64,000 bases of DNA, from contig CAJUQV010000012.1 in the NCBI GenBank assembly GCA_910588335.1, positions 1 through 64,000 on the forward strand. The letters are read 5' to 3'. This DNA comes from an uncultured Ruminiclostridium sp. Lineage in GTDB: Bacteria; Bacillota; Clostridia; Oscillospirales; Ruminococcaceae. A program made the position numbers and the translations under genes. The notes beneath the pieces are model-generated. The model was given only the letters and a program-made list of their open reading frames with translations. It made no database searches and had not been told where the DNA came from. Positions within the stretch are counted from its first letter, which is position 1. The number at the start of each line of letters is the position of its first letter. Shown here one piece after another: positions 9,608 through 18,731 of this stretch.

Positions 9608-9651
9608 GGCAGGAACATCGTTTTTTAGGCAAGAACGTCAGTGCAAAGAAC
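9608..9651. promoter_or_regulatory. three GGCARGAAC-type direct repeats, candidate LytTR operator
   Basis: GGCAGGAAC (9608-9616), GGCAAGAAC (9628-9636) and GCAAAGAAC (9643-9651) lie between the divergent LRR gene and the LytTR regulator. The first two are 20 bp apart, two helical turns, as in direct-repeat LytTR sites such as those of AgrA and VirR. They sit about 25 bp upstream of the TTGACA of the LRR gene. Binding is inferred from position and spacing. Confidence 0.45.
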
Positions 9652-9662
9652 GTGTTTTTGAT

Positions 9663-9691
9663 TTGAAAAAAGCAAAAAAGTATGCGATAAT
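9663..9691 (+). promoter_or_regulatory. candidate promoter of the LytTR regulator
   Basis: TTGAAA (9663-9668), 17 bp, GATAAT (9686-9691). The start codon follows very closely, so the transcript leader would be almost absent unless translation begins at the internal GTG at 9709. Confidence 0.4.
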
Positions 9692-9699
9692 AAAATAGG

Positions 9700-10464
9700 G
9701 TGATAAATGTGAAAATAGCGTTGGTAGATGACGAACAAATATATCTTGACGAAATGGCAAAGTTTTGTCGTCAATTCTGCGAGGAAAATCGTCTTGAAAT
9801 AGAAATCACCGAATATTCCGACGGGGATAGCTTTCTGTGTTCCGGCGAGGAGTATTCGATAGTCTTTATGGATATTTATATGAACGGCTCGGACGGCATT
9901 CTCACGGCGAAAAAGCTCCGTGCGCGTGATAACGGCTGCATACTGATCTTTCTGACCTCAAGCATGGAGCATATGCCCGAAGCTTTTTCCTGTCACGCGT
10001 TCGAATATATTATCAAGCCGTTTACGCCTGAGCGCGTCAAGAAAGTCCTGATGGACGCGCTCTCGCTGCTGCCACAAACGTCAAATTATATTGAGATTTA
10101 CAGCGAAAGGCGAACTGTGCGCGTGTCATATGAAAATATCGTTTCAGTCATGACCGACGCACACTTTCTTGATATCACGCTTGCGGACGGCACGCAGCTG
10201 AGCAGCCGCATGACCATGCCGCAGTTTATGGAACGGATCGGCGGAGCCCCGCGTTTTATCCCAATAAACAAGGGCATTGTCGTAAATTCCGATTATATTA
10301 CCGATTTTGAAAACAACTGCTGCATACTTGAAAACGGCGGGAGACTTCCGATACGGGTACGCGACCGATTTAAAATCGAGCAGGCGGCGCGGGACTACAA
10401 TTTCGCCAAAATACGCGGTGTTCAAAGAAGCGGAAAGGGGCGAGCGTATGACGGTAGGAGATAG
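9700..10464 (+). CDS. LytTR-family response regulator
   Basis: 254 codons from GTG 9700. A GTG at 9709 (VKIALVDDE) with AGGGTG 7 nt upstream is an equally good start. Residues 4-120 are a receiver domain with the acidic pair DDE, the phospho-acceptor Asp in VFMDIYM (about residue 58) and the conserved Lys in YIIKPF. Residues about 140-240 form a LytTR DNA-binding domain, ending in RDYNFAKIRG as usual for the family. Such regulators bind pairs of direct repeats and often control surface or quorum functions. No sensor kinase is adjacent. The C-terminal extra residues (VQRSGKGRAYDGRR) run into a truncated AraC-type gene, suggesting a deletion junction right after this gene. Confidence 0.85.
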   Translation: MINVKIALVDDEQIYLDEMAKFCRQFCEENRLEIEITEYSDGDSFLCSGEEYSIVFMDIYMNGSDGILTAKKLRARDNGCILIFLTSSMEHMPEAFSCHAFEYIIKPFTPERVKKVLMDALSLLPQTSNYIEIYSERRTVRVSYENIVSVMTDAHFLDITLADGTQLSSRMTMPQFMERIGGAPRFIPINKGIVVNSDYITDFENNCCILENGGRLPIRVRDRFKIEQAARDYNFAKIRGVQRSGKGRAYDGRR

Positions 10465-10466
10465 CA

Positions 10467-10916
10467 TTGAGATACGGCTACGACACCCACGAAGGGTTTA
10501 CCAGAAGTTTCAGTACACATATGGGTATAACACCGACGGAATACAGGAAATACCATTCTTTTATGGGATTGCCGACAATAAAAAACCGAAAGGAGAAAAG
10601 TACTGTTATGTATTCAAAATCAGCTAACGAAATTATTAGGGAATTAAACGGCTTAATAGTTAATACAAAAGAAACTGCGGAATATATAAGACTCAACAGC
10701 GAACCCGCATCGGAATCCGACGTACCTTACTCAAAACTTTGGGGCTATATAGCAGATAAAGCGGACTCCATGGCGGATAGGCTGACGGAAGCGATAGATC
10801 GTATTACAACACTTGAGCGGGGTTCCGATGAGATAACGGCAATGCTTATGATATTGAAGCTTGTGGAATACGCTGTGTTTCAATCCGATATCATTGCTTT
10901 TCAGGGGGACTTATAA
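10467..10916 (+). pseudogene. AraC-type HTH remnant joined to the first part of a broken gene
   Basis: The frame opens just after a TAG with IALRYGYDTHEGFTRSF and GITPTEYRKYH, the last helix-turn-helix of an AraC/XylS domain. The preceding half of that domain is missing. It continues with an uncharacterised helical region (from MYSKSANEIIRELNGL, ATG at 10607, to AVFQSDIIAFQGDL). The frame ends at a G5 run (10905-10911 region). One extra G would let it read on directly as GGLIISRAAQTDRDFFK into the next open frame. So the original was probably an AraC-type regulator with a C-terminal extension of some 400 residues, truncated at the 5' end and then frameshifted. Confidence 0.6.
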
Positions 10917-10978
10917 TATCAAGGGCAGCGCAGACGGATCGTGATTTTTTCAAACCCGTATTAAGCAAACTTAACGTT

Positions 10979-11815
10979 TTGTCTCACAACTCCCGAATAA
11001 AATCATGCAGAATTACAGAATTCTTCAATGAATTGGCAGTGTTGATATTCGATGAGATGAAAAACTGTGCGCAGCAAAAAATACAACGGGTGATTGAAAC
11101 GGGCAGAGCGGTAAGTAAACTGCTAAAAGAAAACCTTGTTTTTCCGTTTACATATATACCGGAGGACATTTCGGACATTACGCGGGAAATTGCTTTTATG
11201 CCCCTTGAAGATATAACGTCAGAACTGCTTGAGGATTACCTTTCCAGATTTGAAATTATCTCTTTTTCCGCCAATCTGGATGCGTTCGGAGCTTTCCCTA
11301 ATGAAGAGATTTTAAATGAAATTTCGGATTTTAAGGAGCATCTCAGTGCTGCGGCGGATTTTTTCGGAAATCTTTCCGATATTGCAATTCATGCCATTAA
11401 AAATCCTAAAGGGTTAAAAAGCATCTCAAATAACAAACATTACGACCATGTTTTCGGAGAAAACACTCTGCTGTTCTATCTCAAAGGGGAGACGGAAAAA
11501 CTTGAGCCGTATTTGAATGAGGAACAGAGAGCCGCTTTTGCCACTGTTTTTGATAAACTTAAAATCGTTATAAGGTTGGTGAATCACAGTTATATGGGAC
11601 GCGGCGACACTATGTCTGAAAGAAACAATATTATTCATGAGGAATCAGCACTGCTTTTAGAAAGAGAAATAAGTCAAATTATGAGCGAGGTGTACGAAAC
11701 AATGAAACAAGAATCCGTGAAACTGGGAGTGCATGGGGCTCCGATAGAGTATATTGCGGAAGAATTAAAACTTTGCGGTATTTACAGGCGAACAGTAATA
11801 TTGCAAGGACTTTAA
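10979..11815 (+). pseudogene. C-terminal part of the frameshifted AraC-extension gene, unknown function
   Basis: 278 codons from a TTG, but the same frame is open upstream to the G5 run and joins smoothly with the preceding ORF. No Shine-Dalgarno precedes the TTG, which supports its being the rest of one gene. The sequence is soluble, acidic and mostly helical (for example ITEFFNELAVLIFDEMKN and YIAEELKLCGIYRRTVIL). I do not recognise a family. There are no transmembrane segments or catalytic motifs. If the frameshift is a sequencing error, the product would be a ~400-residue domain following the HTH. Confidence 0.55.
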
Positions 11816-11942
11816 CACTTTTCATTTTTCAGTCGCTCCTTGCCTTGCGGTGAATTACCGCGGGATAGCGTGGGTTTTCAAAAAATCATATTATGATGAC
11901 TTATGCTAAAAAGCTGTAAAAAGAAATGATTTACACGCACGA

Positions 11943-12599
11943 TTATTTCATCTTAAAACCTATTCCCCAAACCGATTCGATATAATCCTTATCGCTTATT
12001 TCCTTCAGCTTTTTTCTTAAATTGCTTATATGTATTTTAAGGGAAGTTTCCGTACAGTCGGGAGTATCCCTACTTATTTTATCCAAAAGCACGGATTTTG
12101 CCATTACCTTGTTTGGATTAAGCATAAGAAGCTTCAAAACCGCGTATTCGGTTCGGGTAAGCTTTACTTCGCTGTCGTTCACTTTTACCGTATGAGAATC
12201 GGTATAAAGTGTTATGTCGTCATATTTAAGTCCGTCGGCCGATTTTTCCGAGGGCTTACGAAGCTGTACCTTTATCCTCGCCGTTAGTTCTTTTATATCA
12301 AAGGGCTTTGTAATATAATCCGCAGCGCCGTTCAGCAGCATATCCACTTTGTTTTCCGTGTCCGCCTTTGCGCTTACCACTATGACGGGGACATCCCTTA
12401 TTTTCGGCAGTATCTCTTCTCCAGACAATCCGGGGAGCATAAGATCCAACAGCACAAGGTCGGGAGCTGTTTCGGACAGGGAGAGCACAGCTTCTGTTCC
12501 CGAATAAGCGCGGCTTACACTATATCCATCCTTTGTCAAAACCTCTTCCACCATATTTCCTATATACAGGTCGTCGTCTACAATCAGAATATGTTCCAT
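11943..12599 (-). CDS. OmpR/PhoB-family response regulator (orphan)
   Basis: 218 aa starting at MEHILIVDDD; longer upstream extension has no ribosome site or homology, while this ATG has GGTG 6 nt upstream. The receiver domain has the acidic cluster D8-D10, phospho-acceptor D52 (LLDLMLPG) and K98 (YITKPF). A winged-helix DNA-binding domain follows (residues about 125-216; RTEYAVLKLLMLNPN, ending with IESVWGIGFKMK). It would regulate transcription when phosphorylated by a sensor kinase, but none is next to it; the neighbours are the broken AraC-type gene and a glycosyltransferase. The target genes cannot be told from the sequence. Confidence 0.9.
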   Translation of the reverse strand: MEHILIVDDDLYIGNMVEEVLTKDGYSVSRAYSGTEAVLSLSETAPDLVLLDLMLPGLSGEEILPKIRDVPVIVVSAKADTENKVDMLLNGAADYITKPFDIKELTARIKVQLRKPSEKSADGLKYDDITLYTDSHTVKVNDSEVKLTRTEYAVLKLLMLNPNKVMAKSVLLDKISRDTPDCTETSLKIHISNLRKKLKEISDKDYIESVWGIGFKMK

Positions 12600-12921
12600 T
12601 TTTTCACCGTTTTTCTTTATTTTTCTTAAAAATCCGTTGATCCTCCGCTCTTTTGCGGGAAAATCAACGGATTTTTTAAGCGCAGCTTTAATACTACGGC
12701 TTGTTTGAAAATAGAGGGAATGACGTATTTTTGACCCCAAAAGGTTAGCTTTAAGGAAAAAACGCAGTCATACCGTCGTTTGACGAGGCTTTTTGACCCG
12801 GAAGATGACCGTTTGGGGGCGAAAAGACGACGTTTCCGATTTTTCAAACAAACCCTAATCTTTGGTCAATGATTTTTTGTCTGTAACCTGACCAAAGCTT
12901 AGTATCGGATAGCATCTGTTA
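12600..12921. other. intergenic stretch between the regulator and the glycosyltransferase
   Basis: It holds no defensible gene. A small minus-strand frame (12847-12626) runs through it but lacks a start site and homology. Positions 12827-12860 match another intergenic site near 16286 (see repeat). A hairpin-like tttggtca...tgaccaaa pair occurs near 12861-12896. Confidence 0.5.
12827..12860. repeat. short dispersed repeat shared with 16286-16319 (opposite orientation)
   Basis: The reverse complement reads gattagggtttgtttgaaa followed by aatcggaaacgtcgtc. About 30 of 33 bases match the sequence at 16286-16319. Both are intergenic. Function unknown; too short to call an element. Confidence 0.4.
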
Positions 12922-13887
12922 TTATTTGGTTTTAAAAGCAATTCCCTGTGTCTTCTTCTTTTTTTCGTACTCACAGACGTGAGATGCGCGCAGGGAGCGC
13001 GGCGGGGGAGCAATGAGATATTTGTTTATCTTGGAAAAATTTTCTCTAAAGCTTTCGGCGTCCCTAAGCTTAAATATCTGTATCACAAGCCAGCAGTAGG
13101 TTACCGAAGCGGTTTTTATGCGCTGGTAAAGCATATGCGTTCCGTATATTTCACCCTCCGGCGTTTCCGTAAAGTAACGCTCCACCTCTTCGTTAGCCTT
13201 AAGATAATTGCCTATGCAGCGCTTATCGTTAAATCCTGTGATACCGCTTTTTCTGTGGGTATAGACATAGGTCTTGTTCTTTATGACCGCCACCTTTTTT
13301 GCATGGTAGAAAAGCTTTGGCAGCATGCAGGTGTCTTCAAACAGCATATTGGGAAAATAAAGGTCGTTTTCGGTAAAAAGACTCTTTCTGATCAGCTTGT
13401 TCCAAAGATATCGCCTTATCGAAATATCTCTTATTATGTCTCCGTACAGCGCTTCGGCGGAATACACGCCTTTATGCTTCATTATTTTGCTTGTTCTGAA
13501 ATGCTTTCCTTCCTCGTCGCAGCAGCAGTAGCCGCAGCAGACTATGTCCGCATTGTTTTCGTCCGCGGCTTTGTACAGGTTTTCCAGATGATCCTGCAAT
13601 ATGCTGTCGTCGCTGTCCACAAAGGCCAGATATTCCCCTTGCGCCAAACCGATAGCCTTGTTTCTTACGCTTCCGACTCCGCCGTTTTGCTGATGAAAAA
13701 GCTTAAAGCGGGGATCAGTGGTATATTTTTCGGCTATTTTCGCCGAATTGTCGGGAGTGCCGTCGTTTATCATTATTACTTCGTAGTTTTGAAAAGTCTG
13801 CGCTTTTATGGAATCGAGACAGCGCTCAATATATTTTTCCACTTTATATATTGGAACAATAACGCTGACCGAAGGGATACAGTCCAT
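12922..13887 (-). CDS. family 2 glycosyltransferase
   Basis: 321 aa, GT-A fold. The N-terminus has the classic SVSVIVPIYKVEKYIERCLD, NDGTPDNS (nucleotide-sugar binding) and the metal-binding FVDSDD at residues 89-94, with NGGVGSVRNKAI between them. It would transfer a sugar from a nucleotide donor to a polysaccharide or glycolipid at the inner face of the membrane. It has no membrane anchor and no adjacent polysaccharide genes, so the acceptor is unknown. A lone GT2 next to pyruvate kinase gives no pathway context. The start ATG follows a weak purine-rich stretch. Confidence 0.88.
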   Translation of the reverse strand: MDCIPSVSVIVPIYKVEKYIERCLDSIKAQTFQNYEVIMINDGTPDNSAKIAEKYTTDPRFKLFHQQNGGVGSVRNKAIGLAQGEYLAFVDSDDSILQDHLENLYKAADENNADIVCCGYCCCDEEGKHFRTSKIMKHKGVYSAEALYGDIIRDISIRRYLWNKLIRKSLFTENDLYFPNMLFEDTCMLPKLFYHAKKVAVIKNKTYVYTHRKSGITGFNDKRCIGNYLKANEEVERYFTETPEGEIYGTHMLYQRIKTASVTYCWLVIQIFKLRDAESFRENFSKINKYLIAPPPRSLRASHVCEYEKKKKTQGIAFKTK

Positions 13888-14229
13888 TTTTATGTTATTT
13901 CCTTTCCTTTTTTATCTGAAGATTCTTTCGCAAGATCAGTATGCTTATATTGCGGCAAGCATTATAAAAAATTGCCTGCAATATTTGACGATTGAAGGTT
14001 CTTATATTATAAACGAAAAAAATGCCCAAAAAAGTTACTTTTCAGATAAAATTCATCTTTTTTAACATTATCCGCCTTTTGATGTTGTTCAAATTTATAT
14101 ATATTTAACAATATTTTATCCTGCCGTAAGATCGCTTACACAATTAAGTATAGCCAAATGAAAGTGTTTTGTCAAGGGAAAATATATTGTTTTTTTGTGA
14201 CATTTTTGTAATTTTTTTAAACTCGTTTA
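13888..14229. other. AT-rich intergenic region upstream of pyk
   Basis: About 340 bp between divergent transcription units. I see no gene and no structured RNA. The last part leads into the pyk promoter. Confidence 0.5.
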
Positions 14230-14258
14230 TTGACAATCGAAAAGAAAAACAATATAAT
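14230..14258 (+). promoter_or_regulatory. consensus sigma-A promoter of pyk
   Basis: Perfect TTGACA (14230-14235), 17 bp spacer and perfect TATAAT (14253-14258), 59 bp before the pyk start. This predicts strong constitutive expression. Confidence 0.9.
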
Positions 14259-14317
14259 CATAGGTAGAGACGAATATCCATGTATTACCGATATTACAAA
14301 GAAAGGAAAAATATAAA

Positions 14318-16072
14318 ATGAGAAAAACAAAAATAGTATGTACCATGGGACCCTCCACCGCTGACGACGATGTTTTGCGTGAGCTTATGAAGGCGGGAAT
14401 GAACGTGGCGCGTCAGAATTTTTCCCATGGCGACCATGAAGGCCATCTTAAAACTTTTCAAAGAATTAAGCGAATACGCGAGGAGCTGGGGCTTCCTGTC
14501 GCGTCCCTTCTTGACACAAAAGGGCCGGAGGTGCGCGTAAAGCTTTTTAAGGATGGAAAAGCCGAGCTTAAGGACGGTGAGGTATTTATACTTACCACAA
14601 GAGAAGTTGAAGGCGATTCAAGTCAAGTGTCGATTACCTATAAGAATTTGGCTAAAGACATAGACATAGGTACGCGTATTTTAGCGGACGACGGTCTTAT
14701 CGAAATGAAGGTTACGGAAATTGACTCGACGCCCGAAGGAGACGATATAAAATGTCTCGTAATACACGGAGGAATCATAAGCAACAACAAATCCTGCAAC
14801 TTCCCCGGAGCCAAACTGTCAATGCCTTATGTCAGCGAGAGAGACAAGAGCGACATTATTTTTGCCGCCCAAACCGGCTTCGATTTTATCGCCGCCAGCT
14901 TTGTAAGCTGCGACGCGGATATACTTGAGGTCAGAAAAATACTTGAGGAAAACGGCGGCAAGGATATTAAAATTATCGCCAAAATTGAAAACCAAGAGGG
15001 CGTTGATAATATAGACGATATTTTAAGAGTATCCGACGGAATAATGGTGGCGAGAGGCGACATGGGCGTGGAAATCCCCTTTGAACACATACCGCAGCTT
15101 CAGAAGATGCTTATCGAAAAGGGCTACAACGCCGGCAAGCAGGTTATTACGGCCACACAGATGCTTGAAAGCATGATAAAAAATCCAAGACCCACAAGAG
15201 CAGAGACTACCGATGTGGCAAACGCCATTTACGACGGAACCAGCGCAATAATGCTTTCCGGAGAAACCGCCGCGGGAATGTACCCGGTGGAAGCGGTAAA
15301 GACAATGGCTCTTATAGCGGAAAATACCGAAAACCACATAAATTATTCCAAGCGATTCAGAGCAAGAGAAGTGGACAGCGCGGAAAATGTAACCAATGCC
15401 ATAAGCCACGCTACGGTTACCACCGCTCTCGATCTTAACGCAAAGGCTATCCTTACCGTTACCACAACGGGCGGAACGGCCAAGCTGCTTTCAAAATACC
15501 GCCCCAACCGCCCTATTTTAAGCTGTACTCCAAGCGAGCGCACATGGCGTCAGCTCAGTCTTAGCTGGGGCGTGGTGCCCTTGATGAGCAGAATAATGGA
15601 AACCACGGACGATCTTTTCAACCACGCGGTGGAATGCGCTGTTAAGGAAGGATATCTTGAAAACGGCGATCTTGTGGTAATTACGGCGGGCGTTCCTTTG
15701 GGAATAAGCGGAACGACCAACCTGATGAAGGTGCATGTGGTGGGCGACGTTCTGGTAATGGGTCAGGGCGTCACCGACAATACAACCACCGCTCCTCTTT
15801 GTGTGGCAAGAACGGGCGAAGAGGCCGTAAGGAATTTTGCCAACGGTGAAATACTGGTTATACCCGAAACCGACAACAGCATTATGAGAATACTTCGCGC
15901 CGCAAGCGGAATAATTACGGAAAAGGGCGGAGCGGACAGCCACGCGGCGGTTGTGGGGCTTTCGCTGGATATTCCCGTTATCGTGGGAGCGGAAAACGCT
16001 ACCGCAATACTGAAAAGCGGGACTACCGTTACAATAGACGCAGCGAGGGGGATCGTTTCTTCGGGGGACTAA
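14318..16072 (+). CDS. pyk: pyruvate kinase with C-terminal PEP-utiliser domain
   Basis: 584 aa, longer than the ~475 aa core enzyme. It converts phosphoenolpyruvate and ADP to pyruvate and ATP in glycolysis. The core shows KIVCTMGPS at the N-terminus, LLDTKGPEVR (about 65), GDMGVEIPFE and the signature ATQMLESMI (about 279). Residues about 480-584 are the phosphohistidine-type domain found in many Firmicute and clostridial pyruvate kinases, with the conserved GGADSHAAV around residue 535 containing its His. In those enzymes this domain is not needed for catalysis. AAAGGAAA precedes the ATG, a consensus promoter lies upstream and a terminator downstream, so it is transcribed alone. Confidence 0.97.
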   Translation: MRKTKIVCTMGPSTADDDVLRELMKAGMNVARQNFSHGDHEGHLKTFQRIKRIREELGLPVASLLDTKGPEVRVKLFKDGKAELKDGEVFILTTREVEGDSSQVSITYKNLAKDIDIGTRILADDGLIEMKVTEIDSTPEGDDIKCLVIHGGIISNNKSCNFPGAKLSMPYVSERDKSDIIFAAQTGFDFIAASFVSCDADILEVRKILEENGGKDIKIIAKIENQEGVDNIDDILRVSDGIMVARGDMGVEIPFEHIPQLQKMLIEKGYNAGKQVITATQMLESMIKNPRPTRAETTDVANAIYDGTSAIMLSGETAAGMYPVEAVKTMALIAENTENHINYSKRFRAREVDSAENVTNAISHATVTTALDLNAKAILTVTTTGGTAKLLSKYRPNRPILSCTPSERTWRQLSLSWGVVPLMSRIMETTDDLFNHAVECAVKEGYLENGDLVVITAGVPLGISGTTNLMKVHVVGDVLVMGQGVTDNTTTAPLCVARTGEEAVRNFANGEILVIPETDNSIMRILRAASGIITEKGGADSHAAVVGLSLDIPVIVGAENATAILKSGTTVTIDAARGIVSSGD

Positions 16073-16130
16073 AAAAAGAAAAAATCGGTGAAGCCGTCGC
16101 TTCAGGATAAAAAGAAAAAACTTACGATAT

Positions 16131-16171
16131 AAACCCGCTAAACCCGTTTCAAAATGAGGTTTGGCGGGTTT
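16131..16171 (+). terminator. Rho-independent terminator of pyk
   Basis: aaacccgctaaacc pairs with ggtttggcgggttt around a 13-nt loop, with one T-G wobble, and ends in a short T-run. Confidence 0.75.
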
Positions 16172-16193
16172 TATGTATTAAGATTGTTTTTTA

Positions 16194-16285
16194 TACCAAC
16201 CCCTTTTTAAACTATGGTCTTTATCCATAGTTTAAAAAGGGTTGCACCCAAAACACTAATCCAACAGTTTTAAAAGGGATTAGTA
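16194..16285. repeat. R2 repeat copy a, two-hairpin element
   Basis: 92 bp. A 17-bp hairpin (ccctttttaaactatgg / ccatagtttaaaaaggg), the linker GCACCCAAAACACT, then a second hairpin ending GGATTAGTA. The outer ends TACCAACCCCTTTT and AAAAGGGATTAGTA are also inverted repeats. It matches copy b (36963-37054) at almost every base and has the same length. Confidence 0.85.
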
Positions 16286-16581
16286 TTAGGACTTGTTTAA
16301 AAAATCGGAAACGCCGTCTCAGAGCCAATTTCCTTATTTGAAGAAAAGGATTGGTTCTTTATAGCTTTTTAAAGCAGTGAGCGAATTATATTGGATATGT
16401 GAAGGTTACTTTTTCAAAGCACTTGAAAATATTGCTAAAAGCAAAACAGTAATTTTAGTGCATTCTACAAAAATCAATTTTTTGTAATTTTTTTTGAAAA
16501 AATGTGTAACATTTCGGGTTTAAAATGATTTATATAATAGAAAGGGAAAAATTGTCATTTCCATAAGAAAGGAGGGATAAG
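16286..16581. repeat. intergenic DNA with a shared 33-bp repeat and a hairpin
   Basis: 16286-16319 matches 12827-12860 in inverse orientation. An imperfect hairpin follows (agagccaatttcctt / aaaggattggttct at about 16321-16361). The rest is AT-rich, with a possible -10 (tataat near 16532) for the decayed gene downstream. No gene is seen. Confidence 0.45.
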
Positions 16582-16995
16582 ATGAAAAAAGTGATTTCAA
16601 ATATGCTGTCACTTTTACTGTGGTTTTCATTTTCGGTTTCAGTGAATGCTATGACGGCTTAATTCGGCTTCGTTCAGCCGTTTATGAAAATGCAGAATCT
16701 AAGTTTTTTTAAACGACACGACGGTGATATGCAAAAACACAATAATCGATACATCAAATGTAACAACTATTGTTGCCGTACAAACTCCTGAAAAGCAAGG
16801 CTTTCTATGGTTTCGGGATACATACGACGACACTGCATGAAAAAAGACGGTAAATTTCAACACACAATGTCCAGAACCAAATATGGGCTTGAAAGCGGCA
16901 ACTGCTGTTTTAAAACGGTTTTCACGTCGACGGACAAGCTGGATAAGACTGAAACCATTACGGTTTACAATGACGATAAAACGGTTGAAAATTAA
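16582..16995 (+). pseudogene. decayed gene for a small secreted protein
   Basis: An ATG with an excellent ribosome site (aggaggg) starts a signal peptide, MKKVISNMLSLLLWFSFSVS, then stops after 26 codons. Neighbouring frames carry the continuation in pieces: GLIRLRSAVYENAESKFF, NDTTVICKNTIIDTSNVTT, and finally KKDGKFQHTMSRTKYGLES to KTETITVYNDDKTVEN before a stop. At least three frame changes are needed to join them, so this is a pseudogene of a ~130-aa exported protein. I do not recognise the family. The functional secreted protein next door shows no sequence similarity to it. Confidence 0.6.
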
Positions 16996-17236
16996 AAAAT
17001 TGAATGATTGCCGGCTCATTAGGTATAAAATTGTACTGTTACGTTTATTGAAACTATTTGCACATCATACTATAGACCGAATAAAGCTTGTAATGATTTG
17101 CAAACAGCGCTTTAGGTGTGATTTTAATCAATATGAGATCAAAGAAAGAAAGTATCTATATCGCTGTTGCAAGATGCAAAAAGAAAACGCACGGCTCAGT
17201 CGGGCAAGGAATTTTTTTCAAGAAAGAAAATTGATC

Positions 17237-17920
17237 ATGTTTAAAAAAATGATATCAATGATTTTAACTGTAATAATGGCAGTATCGACACTGTCATTGT
17301 TTACTTACGCCGATGATTATTCTCACAGTTTCTCCGAAAACTGCAATAACGGCGATGTGCTGATTACTGACAGTGCTGCCATACAGGAAGCACTGACCAA
17401 AATGATTAGCGCTCAAATGAGCATTTCGGATTTATTCAAAGTATATCCGAATAATTCCCACTATACAAAAAACGGTAAAAAATGTGTATGCCACAATTCC
17501 GCCAATTGCCCTGAAAACTGCAACTGCATGGCATATTACGCTTACGATGACGCGGGAAATATGTCGGTATGCTATCAATGCGCCGCTTTTGCAAAACTGT
17601 GCTATAAGACATTTAACGGTAAGGATGTTCCTTACCTTCCAGATGCTCACTACCCCGGATTTACACAGTTAAGCACGAGCAACTTATATTCATATCTCCA
17701 AAAAATCGGAACAAACGCATATGTTCGCGGAAAAACAGCCACCGGAGCCGTTCATAGTGTTTTTATCATATCCTACACAAGAGACAGCGTAACTATTTAC
17801 CATGCGAATTATGACAATGAATGTGGTGTGCTGAATGAAACTGTATCCTATGGGGAGTTTTTAAGGCGCATAAATCAAGTAAGATTTTATTATACTTCAG
17901 GAGGAACGGTGGGTGTTTAA
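17237..17920 (+). CDS. secreted cysteine-rich protein, possible papain-like (CHAP/NlpC-type) amidase
   Basis: 227 aa from the ATG that opens a signal peptide (MFKKMISMILTVIMAVS, likely cut after FTYA). A longer in-frame extension upstream has no ribosome site and overlaps the decayed gene. The mature part holds a cysteine cluster (CVCHNSANCPENCNC), then CYQCAAFAKLCY, where a Cys at the start of a helix resembles the catalytic Cys of CHAP/NlpC amidases, and AVHSVFIISY with a His in the expected strand, followed by IYHANYDNEC. This gives a Cys-His order fitting a cell-wall amidase or cysteine protease, but the assignment rests on motif shape only. It overlaps the next gene by 8 bp, so the two are probably co-translated. 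Confidence 0.6.
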   Translation: MFKKMISMILTVIMAVSTLSLFTYADDYSHSFSENCNNGDVLITDSAAIQEALTKMISAQMSISDLFKVYPNNSHYTKNGKKCVCHNSANCPENCNCMAYYAYDDAGNMSVCYQCAAFAKLCYKTFNGKDVPYLPDAHYPGFTQLSTSNLYSYLQKIGTNAYVRGKTATGAVHSVFIISYTRDSVTIYHANYDNECGVLNETVSYGEFLRRINQVRFYYTSGGTVGV

Positions 17921-18566
17921 CGGTAAAAAAATTATTTTGGCAGCGGTCATTTTTTTGTCAGGGTGCTCGGCTATTGAAGGCGGGACGGCGGAAAACGATA
18001 TAAACAGCTCTTTTGAAGTCTGCGGCGAAGAGATCAACCTGCAAGAACTTGTTAAAGAAGAAAACTACTACACAACGGACGAATATTGTTTTCTTGCGCT
18101 TTCGGACGGGGACGAATCCGAACCTGAGGCGCGTAAATATAGTATAGGTGATGATGTGAACGGCCTGCTTCTTTCACAGGCACGTACCGTATTCTATTTG
18201 GGCAACGATCCGTCCGGTTTTGAGGAGCAGCTCTATGTCGATCTCATCTCCGCAGTCTTCTCCGGCCGGCTTACCTTGACAGGAAACCTTTATCGGGTGC
18301 CGGAAGGCCCAAATACCGGCATCTGTTTCACACCGGATAGTGACGAATGGAAGGGGCTTCCGCTGATATACGGAAAAACCGATAAAGCCGCCCCGAATTT
18401 CAGGGTTCGGAACGCCGAGGATAGCATTTCCGCGGCGGTTCCGAATGACGGTACATCCGTGCGGGCTAAGGTCACGATAGATAATTTGTGTTTGAAATGG
18501 AATAACGGTTCGGCAAGCGAATCTCCCGATACGGCCGAGATTATCGCCGTCGACTGTATTGATTAA
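17913..18566 (+). CDS. lipoprotein of unknown function
   Basis: 217 aa from a GTG preceded by AGGAGG, overlapping the upstream secreted-protein gene by 8 bp. The N-terminus is a lipoprotein signal with lipobox LSGC (Cys about residue 18), so it is anchored to the outer face of the membrane. The mature part is acidic, with an unusual share of Glu/Asp, and shows no motif I can name. The tight overlap suggests that it works with, or is exported alongside, the putative cysteine amidase. A hairpin terminator follows about 100 bp downstream. Confidence 0.7.
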   Translation: MFNGKKIILAAVIFLSGCSAIEGGTAENDINSSFEVCGEEINLQELVKEENYYTTDEYCFLALSDGDESEPEARKYSIGDDVNGLLLSQARTVFYLGNDPSGFEEQLYVDLISAVFSGRLTLTGNLYRVPEGPNTGICFTPDSDEWKGLPLIYGKTDKAAPNFRVRNAEDSISAAVPNDGTSVRAKVTIDNLCLKWNNGSASESPDTAEIIAVDCID

Positions 18567-18668
18567 AAGCAAAACGGCATTATACTGATTTTTAGAACAT
18601 GTTTTCATAAGACGAGCACACGTCTTTTCGGCAAATTTTCCGAAAGCATGCGTAAATATTATAAATGA

Positions 18669-18688
18669 CCGCAGAACGTTTTCTGCGG
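18669..18688 (+). terminator. hairpin, probable terminator of the secreted-protein pair
   Basis: ccgcagaa-cgtt-ttctgcgg, 8 bp perfect stem, followed by a weak aatttgttg tail. Confidence 0.45.
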
Positions 18689-18731
18689 TAATTTGTTGTA
18701 TAATAATGCGGGTTTGGTTTGTCTGAGAGTT

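Noticed and set aside
10905..11100. resemblance of the AraC-extension region to a chemoreceptor signalling hairpin
   Set aside because: The similarity is limited to a few residues around SRAAQTDRDFF and lacks the conserved hairpin tip.
12979..13995. 338-residue open frame on the plus strand
   Set aside because: Antisense shadow of the family 2 glycosyltransferase; no family features.
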